DNA from: Streptomyces bambusae
GTDB lineage: Bacteria > Actinomycetota > Actinomycetes > Streptomycetales > Streptomycetaceae
Direction: 5' to 3'
Assembly (NCBI RefSeq): GCF_019400985.1
Contig: NZ_WTFF01000024.1
Location: 1 to 38,538 of the forward strand
Length of the DNA: 38,538 nucleotides
Shown here: piece by piece, positions 25,106 to 32,615 of the stretch
Numbering within the stretch: the first letter of the stretch is position 1
Layout: every line of letters starts with the position of its first letter
Program-made: the position numbers and the translations under genes
Notes under the pieces: generated by a model
Told to the model about the DNA's origin: nothing
Database searches by the model: none
What the model saw: only the letters and a program-made list of their open reading frames with translations

Positions 25106-26923
25106 ATGTGCGGAATCGTCGGTTACATCGGCAAGCGTGATGTGGCACCGCTGCTGCTGGAGGGTCTGCAGCGGCTGGAGTACCGCGGGTACGACTCCGC
25201 GGGCATCGTCGTCAACAGCCCGAAGGCCGCCGCACTGAAGATGGTCAAGGCCAAGGGCCGGGTCCGCGACCTGGAGGCGCGCGTCCCCAAGCGCTTCGCG
25301 GGCACCACCGGCATCGCCCACACCCGCTGGGCCACCCACGGCGCCCCCAGCGACACCAACTCGCACCCGCACCTGGACCCCGAGGGCAAGGTCGCCGTCG
25401 TCCACAACGGCATCGTCGACAACGCCGCCGAGCTGCGCGCCAAGCTGGAGGCCGAGGGCGTCGTCTTCGCGTCCGAGACCGACACCGAGGTGATCACCCA
25501 CCTCGTCGCCCGCTCCGTGGCCGCCACGCTGGAGGAGAAGGTCCGCGAGGCGCTCAAGCTCATCGAGGGCACGTACGGCATCGCCGTCATGCACGCCGAC
25601 TTCGCCGACCGCATCGTCGTGGCCCGCAACGGCTCGCCCGTCGTCCTCGGCATCGGCGAGAAGGAGATGTTCGTCGCCTCCGACGTCGCCGCGCTGATCG
25701 CCCACACCCGCCAGGTCGTCACCCTGGAGGACGGCGAGATGGCGACCATCAAGGCCGACGACTTCCGCACGTACACCACCAGCGGGACGACGACCAACGC
25801 CACGCCCGAGACCGTGGAGTGGGAGGCCGCCTCCTACGACATGGGCGGCCACGACACGTACATGCACAAGGAGATCTCCGAGCAGCCCGACGCGGTCGAC
25901 CGCGTGCTGCGCGGCCGGATCGACGACCGCTTCAGCACCGTGCACCTGGGCGGCCTGAACCTGGACCCGCGCGAGGCCCGCGGCATCCGCCGGGTCAAGA
26001 TCCTCGGCTGCGGCACCTCGTACCACGCGGGCCTGATCGGCGCGTCGCTGATCGAGGGCATGGCCCGGATCCCCGCCGACGCCGAGCCGGCGTCGGAGTT
26101 CCGCTACCGCAACCCGGTCGTCGACCCCGACACCCTCTACATCGCGGTCTCGCAGTCCGGTGAGACCTACGACGTGCTCGCCGCGGTGCAGGAGCTCAAG
26201 CGCAAGGGCGCCCGCGTCCTCGGCGTGGTGAACGTGGTCGGCTCGGCCATCGCCCGCGAGGCCGACGGCGGCGTGTACGTGCACGCCGGTCCCGAGGTGT
26301 GCGTGGTGTCCACCAAGTGCTTCACCAACACGGTCGTCGCCTTCGCGCTGCTCGCCGTGCACCTCGGCCGGATACGGGACCTGTCCGTCACCGACGGCAA
26401 GCGGATCATCGAGGGCCTGCGCAAGCTGCCCTCGCAGATCCAGGAGATCCTGGCGCAGGAGGAGGACATCAAGAAGCTGGCGGCGCAGTACGCCGACGCC
26501 AAGTCGATGATGTTCATCGGCCGGGTCCGGGGCTACCCGGTCGCCCTGGAGGCCTCCCTCAAGCTCAAGGAGATCTCCTACATCCACGCCGAGGCCTACC
26601 CGGCGTCGGAGCTCAAGCACGGCCCGCTGGCCCTGATCGAGCCCTCGCTGCCGACCGTCGCGATCGTCCCCGACGACGACCTGCTGGAGAAGAACCGCGC
26701 GGCGCTGGAGGAGATCAAGGCCCGCAGCGGCCGGATCCTGGCGGTCGCCCACCGCGAGCAGGAGAAGGCCGACCACACGATCGTCGTCCCGAAGAACGAG
26801 GACGAGCTGGACCCGATCCTGATGGGCATCCCGCTCCAGCTGCTGGCGTACCACACCGCCCTGGCCATGGGCCGGGACATCGACAAGCCGCGCAACCTGG
26901 CGAAGTCCGTCACGGTGGAGTAG
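25106..26923 (+). CDS. glmS: Glutamine:fructose-6-phosphate aminotransferase
   Basis: A 605-residue amidotransferase making glucosamine-6-phosphate from fructose-6-phosphate and glutamine, the entry to UDP-GlcNAc and peptidoglycan. The N-terminal Ntn glutaminase domain begins MCGIVGYIG with the nucleophile Cys2 and contains HTRWATHG and VHNGIVDN. Two SIS isomerase domains follow (ILGCGTSYHAGLIGASLIE, AVSQSGETYDVLAAV; MFIGRVRGYPVALEASLKLKEIS, HAEAYPASELKHGPLALI), then the usual C-terminus DKPRNLAKSVTVE. Start ATG 25106 has GGAGGGG upstream. I see no glmS ribozyme, which is normal for actinobacteria. It corresponds to one of two glmS paralogues in S. coelicolor (from memory). It ends at a strong bidirectional terminator. 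Confidence 0.97.
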   Translation: MCGIVGYIGKRDVAPLLLEGLQRLEYRGYDSAGIVVNSPKAAALKMVKAKGRVRDLEARVPKRFAGTTGIAHTRWATHGAPSDTNSHPHLDPEGKVAVVHNGIVDNAAELRAKLEAEGVVFASETDTEVITHLVARSVAATLEEKVREALKLIEGTYGIAVMHADFADRIVVARNGSPVVLGIGEKEMFVASDVAALIAHTRQVVTLEDGEMATIKADDFRTYTTSGTTTNATPETVEWEAASYDMGGHDTYMHKEISEQPDAVDRVLRGRIDDRFSTVHLGGLNLDPREARGIRRVKILGCGTSYHAGLIGASLIEGMARIPADAEPASEFRYRNPVVDPDTLYIAVSQSGETYDVLAAVQELKRKGARVLGVVNVVGSAIAREADGGVYVHAGPEVCVVSTKCFTNTVVAFALLAVHLGRIRDLSVTDGKRIIEGLRKLPSQIQEILAQEEDIKKLAAQYADAKSMMFIGRVRGYPVALEASLKLKEISYIHAEAYPASELKHGPLALIEPSLPTVAIVPDDDLLEKNRAALEEIKARSGRILAVAHREQEKADHTIVVPKNEDELDPILMGIPLQLLAYHTALAMGRDIDKPRNLAKSVTVE

Positions 26924-26959
26924 CCCCGGCGGCGCCCGCATCCGCGGACGACCCCCTGC

Positions 26960-27008
26960 TACGCGTACGGCCCCTCGTGCACCTGGTGCACGAGGGGCCG
27001 TACGCGTA
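26960..27008. terminator. Bidirectional terminator between glmS and the GPR1-type gene
   Basis: A perfect 24-bp stem with a single central T. The left arm starts TACGCGTACGGCCCCTCG at 26960, and the right arm (26985-27008) ends CCGTACGCGTA. It is symmetrical, so it can act on both convergent transcripts. There is no long T run on either side, as is usual in this genus. Confidence 0.88.
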
Positions 27009-27038
27009 TGCGCGCTGTGCGCGGCTGCGGTGCGGGCG

Positions 27039-27605
27039 TCAGCTCGCGGCGACCGCCCGGCTGCCGGACCGGCCGAGCGAGACCGGCCAGTTGGCGAGCG
27101 CGGCCGTGGTGCCGTACCAGGCCATCAGCCCGGCGACGGCGGCCACCCAGCCCCCGGCCTTCGCCAGCCCGCCGACACCGGCGAACGAGCCCACGGCCAG
27201 CACCAGGAGGGACAGGAAGAGCAGGCCGTACACGCCCTGGCTGAACAGACCGCTCGGCGCGCTCGCGGCGAGGGTCAGTGCGAGCATGGCGAAGAGCACC
27301 AGAAACGTTCCGGCGGCGTGCTCGGAGACCTTGTCCCCGGCTCCGCTGGCCCAGGTGAACCAGAAGGCGCCGAGGCCGGCGAAGGCGGTGCCGTTGAAGC
27401 CGTTGCCGCCCCGGAACTCGAGGAGTCCGAGGAGGAAGAGGGCTATGCCGCCGACGAAGGTGGCGAGGGAAACGGAATCCGCCGCGGACACGCCGCTGAT
27501 CACACCGGTGTGGCCGATTCCGAACGCGAGAAGGGTGAGACCGAGGGCCAGGTGACCCAGGGTCGAAGTCGAGGCCTTGCTTCCCGCGGCGACGTCGTTG
27601 TCCAC
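27039..27605 (-). CDS. GPR1/FUN34/YaaH-family transporter
   Basis: A 188-residue integral membrane protein with six predicted hydrophobic segments, the family norm for the acetate/succinate (SatP-like) transporter group. Segments include LGHLALGLTLLAFGIGHTG, FVGGIALFLLGLLEF, FAGLGAFWFTWASGAG, TFLVLFAMLALTLAA, VYGLLFLSLLVLAVGSF and GGWVAAVAGLMAWYGTTAAL. The NPAPLGL-type first-helix signature is reduced to STLGHLALGL, so substrate choice (acetate, succinate or other) is uncertain. The GTG start at 27605 has GGGAG upstream. It is monocistronic by its long flanks. Confidence 0.85.
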   Translation of the reverse strand: MDNDVAAGSKASTSTLGHLALGLTLLAFGIGHTGVISGVSAADSVSLATFVGGIALFLLGLLEFRGGNGFNGTAFAGLGAFWFTWASGAGDKVSEHAAGTFLVLFAMLALTLAASAPSGLFSQGVYGLLFLSLLVLAVGSFAGVGGLAKAGGWVAAVAGLMAWYGTTAALANWPVSLGRSGSRAVAAS

Positions 27606-27703
27606 GGCGGGGCTCCCTTCGATCTGCTGTTTTGTGCTGCTACCCAGCGACTTTTATGTACCCTTCACATGGGTGCACAACCGCACAATCAGCAATCGAA
27701 CGG

Positions 27704-28234
27704 TCACGGAATGACAACGACGGGACGCTGTGCCCGCTTGGCGAGCCGGCCCGCCACGGAGCCGAAAATGCGCCCCACGATCCCGTGCGTGGAACCGACC
27801 ACGATGGCATCGGCCGAATACTCGCGGCCGACCTCCTCCAGCTCGTGGCAGATGTCCCCGCCGCGCTCCACGAGGATCCACGGCACCTCGGCCAGATAGT
27901 CGGCGCAGGCCAGCTCCAGGCCCAGCACCTCGGTGCGGTGGTCGGGCACGTCCACGAACACGGGCGGCTCGCAGCCGGCCCACACGGTGGTGGGCAGCCG
28001 GTTGGCGACGTGGACGATGATCAGACCGGAGCCGGAGCGACGGGCCATGCCGATGGCGTAGGCCAGGGCGCGCTCGCTGGAGGTCGAGCCGTCGAAGCCG
28101 ACCACGACGCCGTGCCGGAAGGCCGGGTCGCAGGGATGGCGTGCCTCTTCCACCGCGCGCAGGTCGGACGACACGGGGTCGGCGAGGCGCTTGCGCTTGC
28201 GGTCCGCGGGTTCGGGAAATTCGTGACCGGCCAT
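27704..28234 (-). CDS. Universal stress protein (UspA family)
   Basis: A 176-residue protein with one Usp domain. The beta-strand VVVGFDGSTSSERALAYAIGMA opens the fold, and VVGSTHGIVGRIFGSVAGRLAKRAQRPVVVIP carries the ATP-binding G-x2-G-x9-G(S/T)-like motif at the end. The first ~40 residues are a charged extension (MAGHEFPEPADRKRKRLADP) not part of the core. Usp proteins act as ATP-binding stress regulators. The exact role here is unknown. A 15-bp palindrome lies 106 bp upstream of its start. Confidence 0.9.
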   Translation of the reverse strand: MAGHEFPEPADRKRKRLADPVSSDLRAVEEARHPCDPAFRHGVVVGFDGSTSSERALAYAIGMARRSGSGLIIVHVANRLPTTVWAGCEPPVFVDVPDHRTEVLGLELACADYLAEVPWILVERGGDICHELEEVGREYSADAIVVGSTHGIVGRIFGSVAGRLAKRAQRPVVVIP

Positions 28235-28339
28235 GGGTGTCTCGGCGAAGAGTCCTCAGTATTCGGCAACGGAGGGTGACGGAGCTTACGTCCGGGAAGC
28301 ATCTTCCCAAGCCCTTACCCACCAGGGTACGGCGACACT

Positions 28340-28354
28340 CCTGTCCAGGACAGG
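28340..28354. promoter_or_regulatory. Palindrome upstream of the universal stress protein gene
   Basis: CCTGTCC-A-GGACAGG is a perfect dyad in the 296-bp gap between the stress-protein gene and the small membrane protein gene, which diverge. The gap contains no gene I can support. The dyad could be an operator for either; the regulator is unknown. Confidence 0.35.
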
Positions 28355-28530
28355 GCTTGCCGCCCTTGGAGAGCGTCCCAGGGAGCATGCCGGAGAGGGG
28401 CCTCCTTGGCAATGGCCGCTGGTCCCTACAGGCAGTGACGGGCCACCTCCGCGCACAGTGACCGAGGCCCCTCGCACCGCGTTGGACCAGGCGCCCGACC
28501 TTCAGGTACGAGCCCGCGAGGGAGCCCGCC

Positions 28531-28971
28531 GTGTCCGGTCATCCGGTCCGTCCCGGCCAGCACGATCGGCCGACGCCGTCCGTCCACCCGCCCGCCCGGT
28601 CCGCCCACCGGCCCGCCCGCCACTCCGTTCACCCGTCCGTGCGGTCCGCGCGCCGGCAGCCGCAGGACGACCCTGCGGGTGACGTGGTGCGCTGGGCCGC
28701 CTTCAGCTGCCTGCTGGTGCCGGTGGTGCTCGTGGTCTACGGGACCTCGTTCGGCGGGGCCGCGGTGGCGACCCTGGGCCTGGTGGCCGTCACCGCCGCG
28801 TGCCGGGTGATGCTGCGCCGCGCCGAGCGGACGCAGCGGGCCGAGCGGGCCGCGGCCCGCGGGGGCGGCCCCGAGCAGGCCCCTTCCGTGCACCGCGGAC
28901 GGCACTCCCGGACCGGGACCGGCGCGCACCGCGGCTGCCACGGTTCGGGCGGGATCTCCCCGCACGACTGA
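28531..28971 (+). CDS. Small membrane protein upstream of adpA (hypothetical)
   Basis: A 146-residue protein. The first ~48 residues are Pro/Arg/His-rich (HPPARSAHRPARHSVHPSVRSARR), then come two hydrophobic helices, VVRWAAFSCLLVPVVLVVYGTSF and GAAVATLGLVAVTAACRVML, and a basic Arg-rich C-terminal region. I recall a similar small protein at this position, upstream of adpA, in other streptomycetes, so it is probably real although its function is unknown. The GTG start has AGGGAG 6 bp upstream. It may be a membrane-anchored protein with both ends cytoplasmic. Confidence 0.7.
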   Translation: MSGHPVRPGQHDRPTPSVHPPARSAHRPARHSVHPSVRSARRQPQDDPAGDVVRWAAFSCLLVPVVLVVYGTSFGGAAVATLGLVAVTAACRVMLRRAERTQRAERAAARGGGPEQAPSVHRGRHSRTGTGAHRGCHGSGGISPHD

Positions 28972-29345
28972 CCGGTTCGCACACCCGCTCCCGCACGTTT
29001 TCAGCCAACTTCGCGGACGGTGGCAATCCCTGCCGGAATGCCCACCCGATCCCGCTACCACCAGCGACGACGACCGAAGGGGTGCGTGGTGACCCTATGC
29101 GTACAGGCCACACGCGCGCGGCGCACTTCCCCCCAAGGTCGCGGAGTGGAACGCTTCCTGATCGAATGCTTTTCGCCAAGTTGCCAAGTCGACATTGCGG
29201 TGCGTGCTGAACTTGTCACGCCGACACCACGCGACGCAGTAGATTCGATCATGTATTTACGGCGGGGGACACGTGCAAGGCCGAGGGGAAACGTGCAGGT
29301 GCGACCAGACCAAGGAGTCGCGACACCCAAGGGGGGCTTAGCGCC
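28972..29345 (+). promoter_or_regulatory. adpA promoter and leader region
   Basis: This 374-bp stretch holds no gene I can support. On the minus strand TTGGCAACTTGGC (29175-29187) has two TTGGC words 8 bp apart. They partly resemble the AdpA consensus TGGCSNGWWY, so they could be autoregulatory sites. A TTGTCA (29213-29218) and a TAGATT (29240-29245) are possible -35/-10 elements, though 21 bp apart. A GGGGGG run (29333-29338) precedes the ATG at 29346. A long leader is also seen for adpA in other streptomycetes. Confidence 0.5.
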
Positions 29346-30509
29346 ATGAGCCAGGACTCCACCGCCGTCGTCACGGACGCCGGCCGGAAGCTCGCGGGGC
29401 GCCGCCGCAGGGAGATTGTCGCGGTGCTGCTCTTCAGCGGCGGTCCGATCTTCGAGAGTTCCATTCCACTCTCCGTGTTCGGCATTGACCGGCAGGACGC
29501 GGGAGTTCCACGCTACCGACTGCTCGTGTGCGCCGGTGAGGAAGGTCCGCTGCGGACCACCGGCGGGCTCGAACTGACCGCGCCGTACGGGTTGGAGGCG
29601 ATCGCCCGGGCAGGCACGGTCGTCGTTCCCGCCTGGCGCTCCATCACCTCACCGCCGCCTCCGGAAGCGCTCGACGCCCTGCGTCAGGCGCACGAGGAAG
29701 GCGCCCGGATCGTCGGACTGTGCACGGGAGCCTTCGTGCTCGCCGCCGCCGGTCTGCTGGACGGGCGGCCCGCGACGACGCACTGGATGTACGCGCCGAC
29801 GCTGGCCAAGCGGTACCCGTCCGTCCATGTCGACCCGCGCGAACTGTTCGTGGACGACGGCGACGTGCTGACGTCCGCGGGCACCGCGGCCGGAATCGAC
29901 CTGTGCCTGCACATCGTGCGCACCGACCACGGCAGCGAGGCGGCCGGGGCACTGGCCCGCCGGCTCGTCGTCCCGCCGCGGCGCACGGGCGGCCAGGAGC
30001 GCTACCTCGACCGGTCGCTGCCGGAGGAGATCGGCGCCGACCCGCTCGCCGAGGTCGTCGCCTGGGCGCTGGAGCACCTCCACGAGCAGTTCGACGTGGA
30101 GACGCTGGCGGCCCGCGCCTACATGAGCAGGCGCACCTTCGACCGGCGGTTCCGCTCGCTGACCGGCAGCGCGCCGCTCCAGTGGCTGATCACCCAGCGG
30201 GTGCTCCAGGCACAGCGGCTGCTGGAGACCTCCGACTACTCGGTCGACGAGGTCGCCGGGCGCTGCGGGTTCCGCTCGCCGGTCGCCCTGCGCGGGCACT
30301 TCCGGCGGCAGCTGGGGTCCTCCCCGGCGGCCTACCGCTCCGCCTACCGGGCGCGGCGGCCGCAGGCCGAGGTCGCGGAGATCTCCGGGTCCGCGGTTCC
30401 GCACCAGCGCACTCCGCAGCCCCAGCGGGCCGCGGCGGCCCTGGCGGCGACCGGCCCGACGGTCACCGAGCTCTACGCCCCGGGCCGGCACCTGCGCGAC
30501 CACGCGTAG
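29346..30509 (+). CDS. adpA: AdpA, AraC-family developmental master regulator, without a TTA codon
   Basis: A 387-residue regulator that switches on hundreds of genes for aerial mycelium and secondary metabolism. An N-terminal ThiJ/PfpI/DJ-1-like dimerisation domain (~24-195, with C126 in GLCTGAF) is followed by a linker (GGQERYLDRSLPEEIG) and a double AraC helix-turn-helix (~240-340; AARAYMSRRTFDRRFRSLTG and DEVAGRCGFRSPVALRGHFRRQLG). The C-terminal tail is Ala/Pro-rich. In S. coelicolor and S. griseus the gene has a TTA codon in the interdomain region that makes it depend on bldA tRNA. Here I find no TTA triplet in any frame of the gene; L221 and L225 use CTC and CTG. The neighbouring ornA confirms the orthology. 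Confidence 0.96.
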   Translation: MSQDSTAVVTDAGRKLAGRRRREIVAVLLFSGGPIFESSIPLSVFGIDRQDAGVPRYRLLVCAGEEGPLRTTGGLELTAPYGLEAIARAGTVVVPAWRSITSPPPPEALDALRQAHEEGARIVGLCTGAFVLAAAGLLDGRPATTHWMYAPTLAKRYPSVHVDPRELFVDDGDVLTSAGTAAGIDLCLHIVRTDHGSEAAGALARRLVVPPRRTGGQERYLDRSLPEEIGADPLAEVVAWALEHLHEQFDVETLAARAYMSRRTFDRRFRSLTGSAPLQWLITQRVLQAQRLLETSDYSVDEVAGRCGFRSPVALRGHFRRQLGSSPAAYRSAYRARRPQAEVAEISGSAVPHQRTPQPQRAAAALAATGPTVTELYAPGRHLRDHA

Positions 30510-30530
30510 TCGGCACGCACAGCAGTACCC

Positions 30531-30570
30531 GCGGGTCCCCGCACCGGCCGTCGCCGGCGCGGGGACCCGC
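30531..30570 (+). terminator. adpA terminator
   Basis: GCGGGTCCCCGC (30531-30542) pairs perfectly with GCGGGGACCCGC (30559-30570), loop of 16 bases. It lies 21 bp after the adpA stop and before the ornA start. Confidence 0.8.
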
Positions 30571-30599
30571 TGCGTCGCCGAGCCCCTAAGGTGGGACAC

Positions 30600-31202
30600 A
30601 TGAACGATCGCATGGTGTGGATCGACTGCGAGATGACCGGGCTCTCGCTGACGGACGACGCACTTATCGAGGTGGCCGCACTGGTCACCGACTCGGAGCT
30701 CAACGTGCTCGGCGACGGCGTGGACATCGTGATCCGCCCGCCGGACGCGGCCCTGGAGACCATGCCCGACGTGGTGCGCGCGATGCACACCGCTTCCGGC
30801 CTCCTCGACGAACTGGCCGGCGGAACGACCCTGGCCGACGCCGAGGCCCAGGTCCTGGCGTACGTGCGCGAGCACGTGAAGGAACCCGGCAAGGCGCCGC
30901 TGTGCGGGAACTCGGTCGGCACCGACCGCGGCTTCCTGCTGCGCGACATGCCGGCGGTGGAGGAATACCTGCACTACCGGATCGTGGACGTCTCCTCCAT
31001 CAAGGAGCTGGCGCGCCGCTGGTACCCGCGGGCGTACTTCAACAGCCCGCCGAAGAACGGCAACCACCGCGCGCTCGCGGACATCAAGGAGTCCATCGCC
31101 GAGCTGCGCTACTACCGCGAGGCGGTCTTCGTGCCGCAGCCCGGACCGGACTCGGAGACGGCCAAGGCCATCGCCGCGAAGCACGTCCTGCCTGCGGAAT
31201 AG
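30600..31202 (+). CDS. ornA: Oligoribonuclease
   Basis: A 200-residue DEDD-family 3'-5' exoribonuclease that degrades 2-5 nt RNA fragments and pGpG, the product of c-di-GMP hydrolysis. The first motif is [13 protein letters not shown] (D and E), the third-to-last [14 protein letters not shown], and the last [15 protein letters not shown] (H and D), with [14 protein letters not shown] before it. The ATG at 30600 has AAGGTGGG upstream; a GTG at 30591 would add three residues. Its place directly downstream of adpA is conserved in streptomycetes, and ornA mutants grow slowly and are blocked in development (established knowledge). Confidence 0.96.
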   Translation: MNDRMVWIDCEMTGLSLTDDALIEVAALVTDSELNVLGDGVDIVIRPPDAALETMPDVVRAMHTASGLLDELAGGTTLADAEAQVLAYVREHVKEPGKAPLCGNSVGTDRGFLLRDMPAVEEYLHYRIVDVSSIKELARRWYPRAYFNSPPKNGNHRALADIKESIAELRYYREAVFVPQPGPDSETAKAIAAKHVLPAE

Positions 31203-31297
31203 CGGGCCCGGAGGAGGGGTGGCGATAAAGGGGGGAGCGAGCACCCTCCCGGACCCTGTACCCTTTTCTTCGGCCGGTCGGAAAACCGACCGGACAT

Positions 31298-31373
31298 GGT
31301 GGGTGTAGCTCAGTTGGTAGAGCACCTGGTTGTGGTCCAGGTGGCCGCGGGTTCGAGTCCCGTCACTCACCCT
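31298..31373 (+). tRNA. tRNA-His (GTG anticodon)
   Basis: Acceptor arm GTGGGTG pairs with CACTCAC, with the extra 5' G opposite C typical of tRNA-His. The D-arm (TAGCTCAGTTGGTAGAGC), the anticodon loop TTGTGGT with anticodon GTG, and the T-arm GCGGGTTCGAGTCCCGT are all present. The 3' CCA is not encoded. It is preceded by a hairpin, CCGGTCGG-AAAA-CCGACCGG (31274-31293), and followed by a terminator. Confidence 0.97.
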
Positions 31374-31380
31374 GTCGGAG

Positions 31381-31415
31381 GGCCCCGGTCCGCTTCGTGC
31401 GGACCGGGGCCTTCT
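31381..31415 (+). terminator. Terminator after tRNA-His
   Basis: GGCCCCGGTCCGC (31381-31393) pairs perfectly with GCGGACCGGGGCC (31399-31411) and is followed by TTCT. Confidence 0.88.
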
Positions 31416-31426
31416 GCGTACCGGCC

Positions 31427-31490
31427 GACCGGTCGCGTCGGCGCCGACCCGGCTTGCGGGTGCCGACCGGTCACGCGGGTGCCGACCGGT
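31427..31490. repeat. Tandem repeat of GACCGGTC palindromes beside tRNA-His
   Basis: The 8-bp palindrome GACCGGTC occurs at 31427-31434, 31464-31471 and 31483-31490. The last two lie in a 19-bp tandem repeat (GCGGGTGCCGACCGGTCAC type). Related CCGACCGG words form the hairpin just before the tRNA. Confidence 0.6.
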
Positions 31491-31511
31491 CGCGAGGACT
31501 GGCGGACCACC

Positions 31512-31638
31512 AACGCGGCGGCCCGCCGCGCGCAGCTCCCGGCAGGCCCCGGCCGCCGTCACGTCGGAGGCGGCGAAGATCCCGTCCACGTCCCCCCTGT
31601 GCTCCAGCAGCTCGCGCATGGCCCGCCCGCTCCGGCCG
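31512..31638 (-). pseudogene. LacI-family regulator remnant
   Basis: On the minus strand this DNA translates to RAMRELLEHRGDVDGIFAASD and then TAAGACRELRAAGRRV, the core of the LacI effector-binding domain (typical form: ...DVDGVFAASDLMAAGALRALRAAGRRVP). Neither the helix-turn-helix nor the C-terminal DVAVVGFDD part is present, and no start codon or ribosome-binding site is in place. It is therefore a ~40-codon relic lying between the tRNA-His terminator and the NmrA-like gene. I recall a LacI regulator next to ornA in S. coelicolor, so this may be what is left of that gene after replacement. Confidence 0.55.
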
Positions 31639-31639
31639 C

Positions 31640-32509
31640 TCAGGCGGAGGACCCGGCGAGGAAGTCGGTGGAGGAGCCGCTGGAGGAGCCGGTGGAGAAC
31701 TCGGCTGCGTGCTCCTCGGCCCAGGTCTCGAAGGTCCGGGCCGGGTGGCCGGTGAGCTGCTCGACGGCGTCGGTGACCTCCGCCGGGAGGCCGTCCTGGG
31801 CGGCCCAGTAGGCCAGGAGCGCGTCGGCGTAGGGGCCCGGTATATATCCCTCCACGTCGGACTTCCACTCCTCGGGTGTGACCGTCTCGTACGGCACGGG
31901 CCGCCCCAGGACGCTGCCGAGGACCGCCAGCTGGGTGGCGAACGTCAGGGTCCGCGGTCCGGTCAGGGTGTAGGCACGGCCGCCGAGGGCCGGGTCGGTG
32001 AGGACGGCGAAGGCCGCCTCGGACAGGTCGGCCTCGTGGACCGGGTCGCAGTAGGCGCCGGGATACGGCAGCCTGACGGGCGAGCCGGACTTCACGGCCC
32101 AGGCGAAGCCGCGGGCGTTGCCCGCGAAGGCGCCGGGACGCAGCAGCGTGGTGCGCAGCGGCGAGGCCAGCAGGGCCTTCTCCACGGCGAGGTGAGAGGC
32201 CGCCAGGGGGCTGTCGGCGGCGTCGCCGGCCAGCACGCTGGACGAGGACAGGAGCACGACGTGCTCGACACCTGCGGCGACGGCCTCCTTGACGAAGGCG
32301 TCGACCGCGGCCGCCTCGGCGTAGAGGAAGACGGACCGGATGCCTTCGAGGGCTGCGGGGAAGGTGGCGGGATCGGTGAGGTCGCAGTGGACCGCACCGG
32401 GCGTGCCGGGTTCGCGGGACGCGAGGCGGAAGGGGATCCCGCGCTCGGTCAGCAGGGCGACGAGGCCGCGGGCGACGGCGCCGCGTCCGCCGGTGACGAG
32501 GATGGACAT
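31640..32509 (-). CDS. NmrA-like NAD(P)-binding oxidoreductase
   Basis: A 289-residue atypical short-chain dehydrogenase/NmrA-type protein. The N-terminal Rossmann motif is MSILVTGGRGAVARGLVALL (G-x2-G-x2-A/G). It continues with HCDLTDPATF, VFLYAEAAAVDAFV, VVLLSSSSVLAGD and TLLRPGAFAGNARGFAW. The usual catalytic Tyr-x3-Lys is not evident, which is common in NmrA-like sensors of NAD(P)/redox state. The C-terminal tail after TFETWAEEHAAEF is a low-complexity Ser/Gly/Ala stretch. ATG 32509 has GGGAG upstream. It is divergent from a MarR regulator with shared palindromic operators, so MarR probably represses it. Confidence 0.87.
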   Translation of the reverse strand: MSILVTGGRGAVARGLVALLTERGIPFRLASREPGTPGAVHCDLTDPATFPAALEGIRSVFLYAEAAAVDAFVKEAVAAGVEHVVLLSSSSVLAGDAADSPLAASHLAVEKALLASPLRTTLLRPGAFAGNARGFAWAVKSGSPVRLPYPGAYCDPVHEADLSEAAFAVLTDPALGGRAYTLTGPRTLTFATQLAVLGSVLGRPVPYETVTPEEWKSDVEGYIPGPYADALLAYWAAQDGLPAEVTDAVEQLTGHPARTFETWAEEHAAEFSTGSSSGSSTDFLAGSSA

Positions 32510-32552
32510 GGAAGGCTCCCTCGGACGGTGCGCCACGGCTACAATCTCCCTG

Positions 32553-32590
32553 ACGCAGATTCTGCGTGACACATTTACTGCGCTACGCAG
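32553..32590. promoter_or_regulatory. Two MarR operators between the NmrA-like gene and marR
   Basis: Site 1 is ACGCAG-ATT-CTGCGT (32553-32567) and site 2 is CTGCG-CTA-CGCAG (32578-32590). Both are perfect dyads of the same word CTGCG/CGCAG, with centres 24 bp apart. They fill the 106-bp divergent gap and should bind the MarR protein encoded at 32616. Confidence 0.85.
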
Positions 32591-32615
32591 ATAAATCTGA
32601 AGCAAGGAGAAGCCC

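Noticed and set aside
31298..31373. Prophage or integrative element inserted at tRNA-His
   Set aside because: No integrase, excisionase or phage gene is in the window and I could not find a duplicated tRNA 3' end. Only a LacI relic and accessory genes support past turnover.
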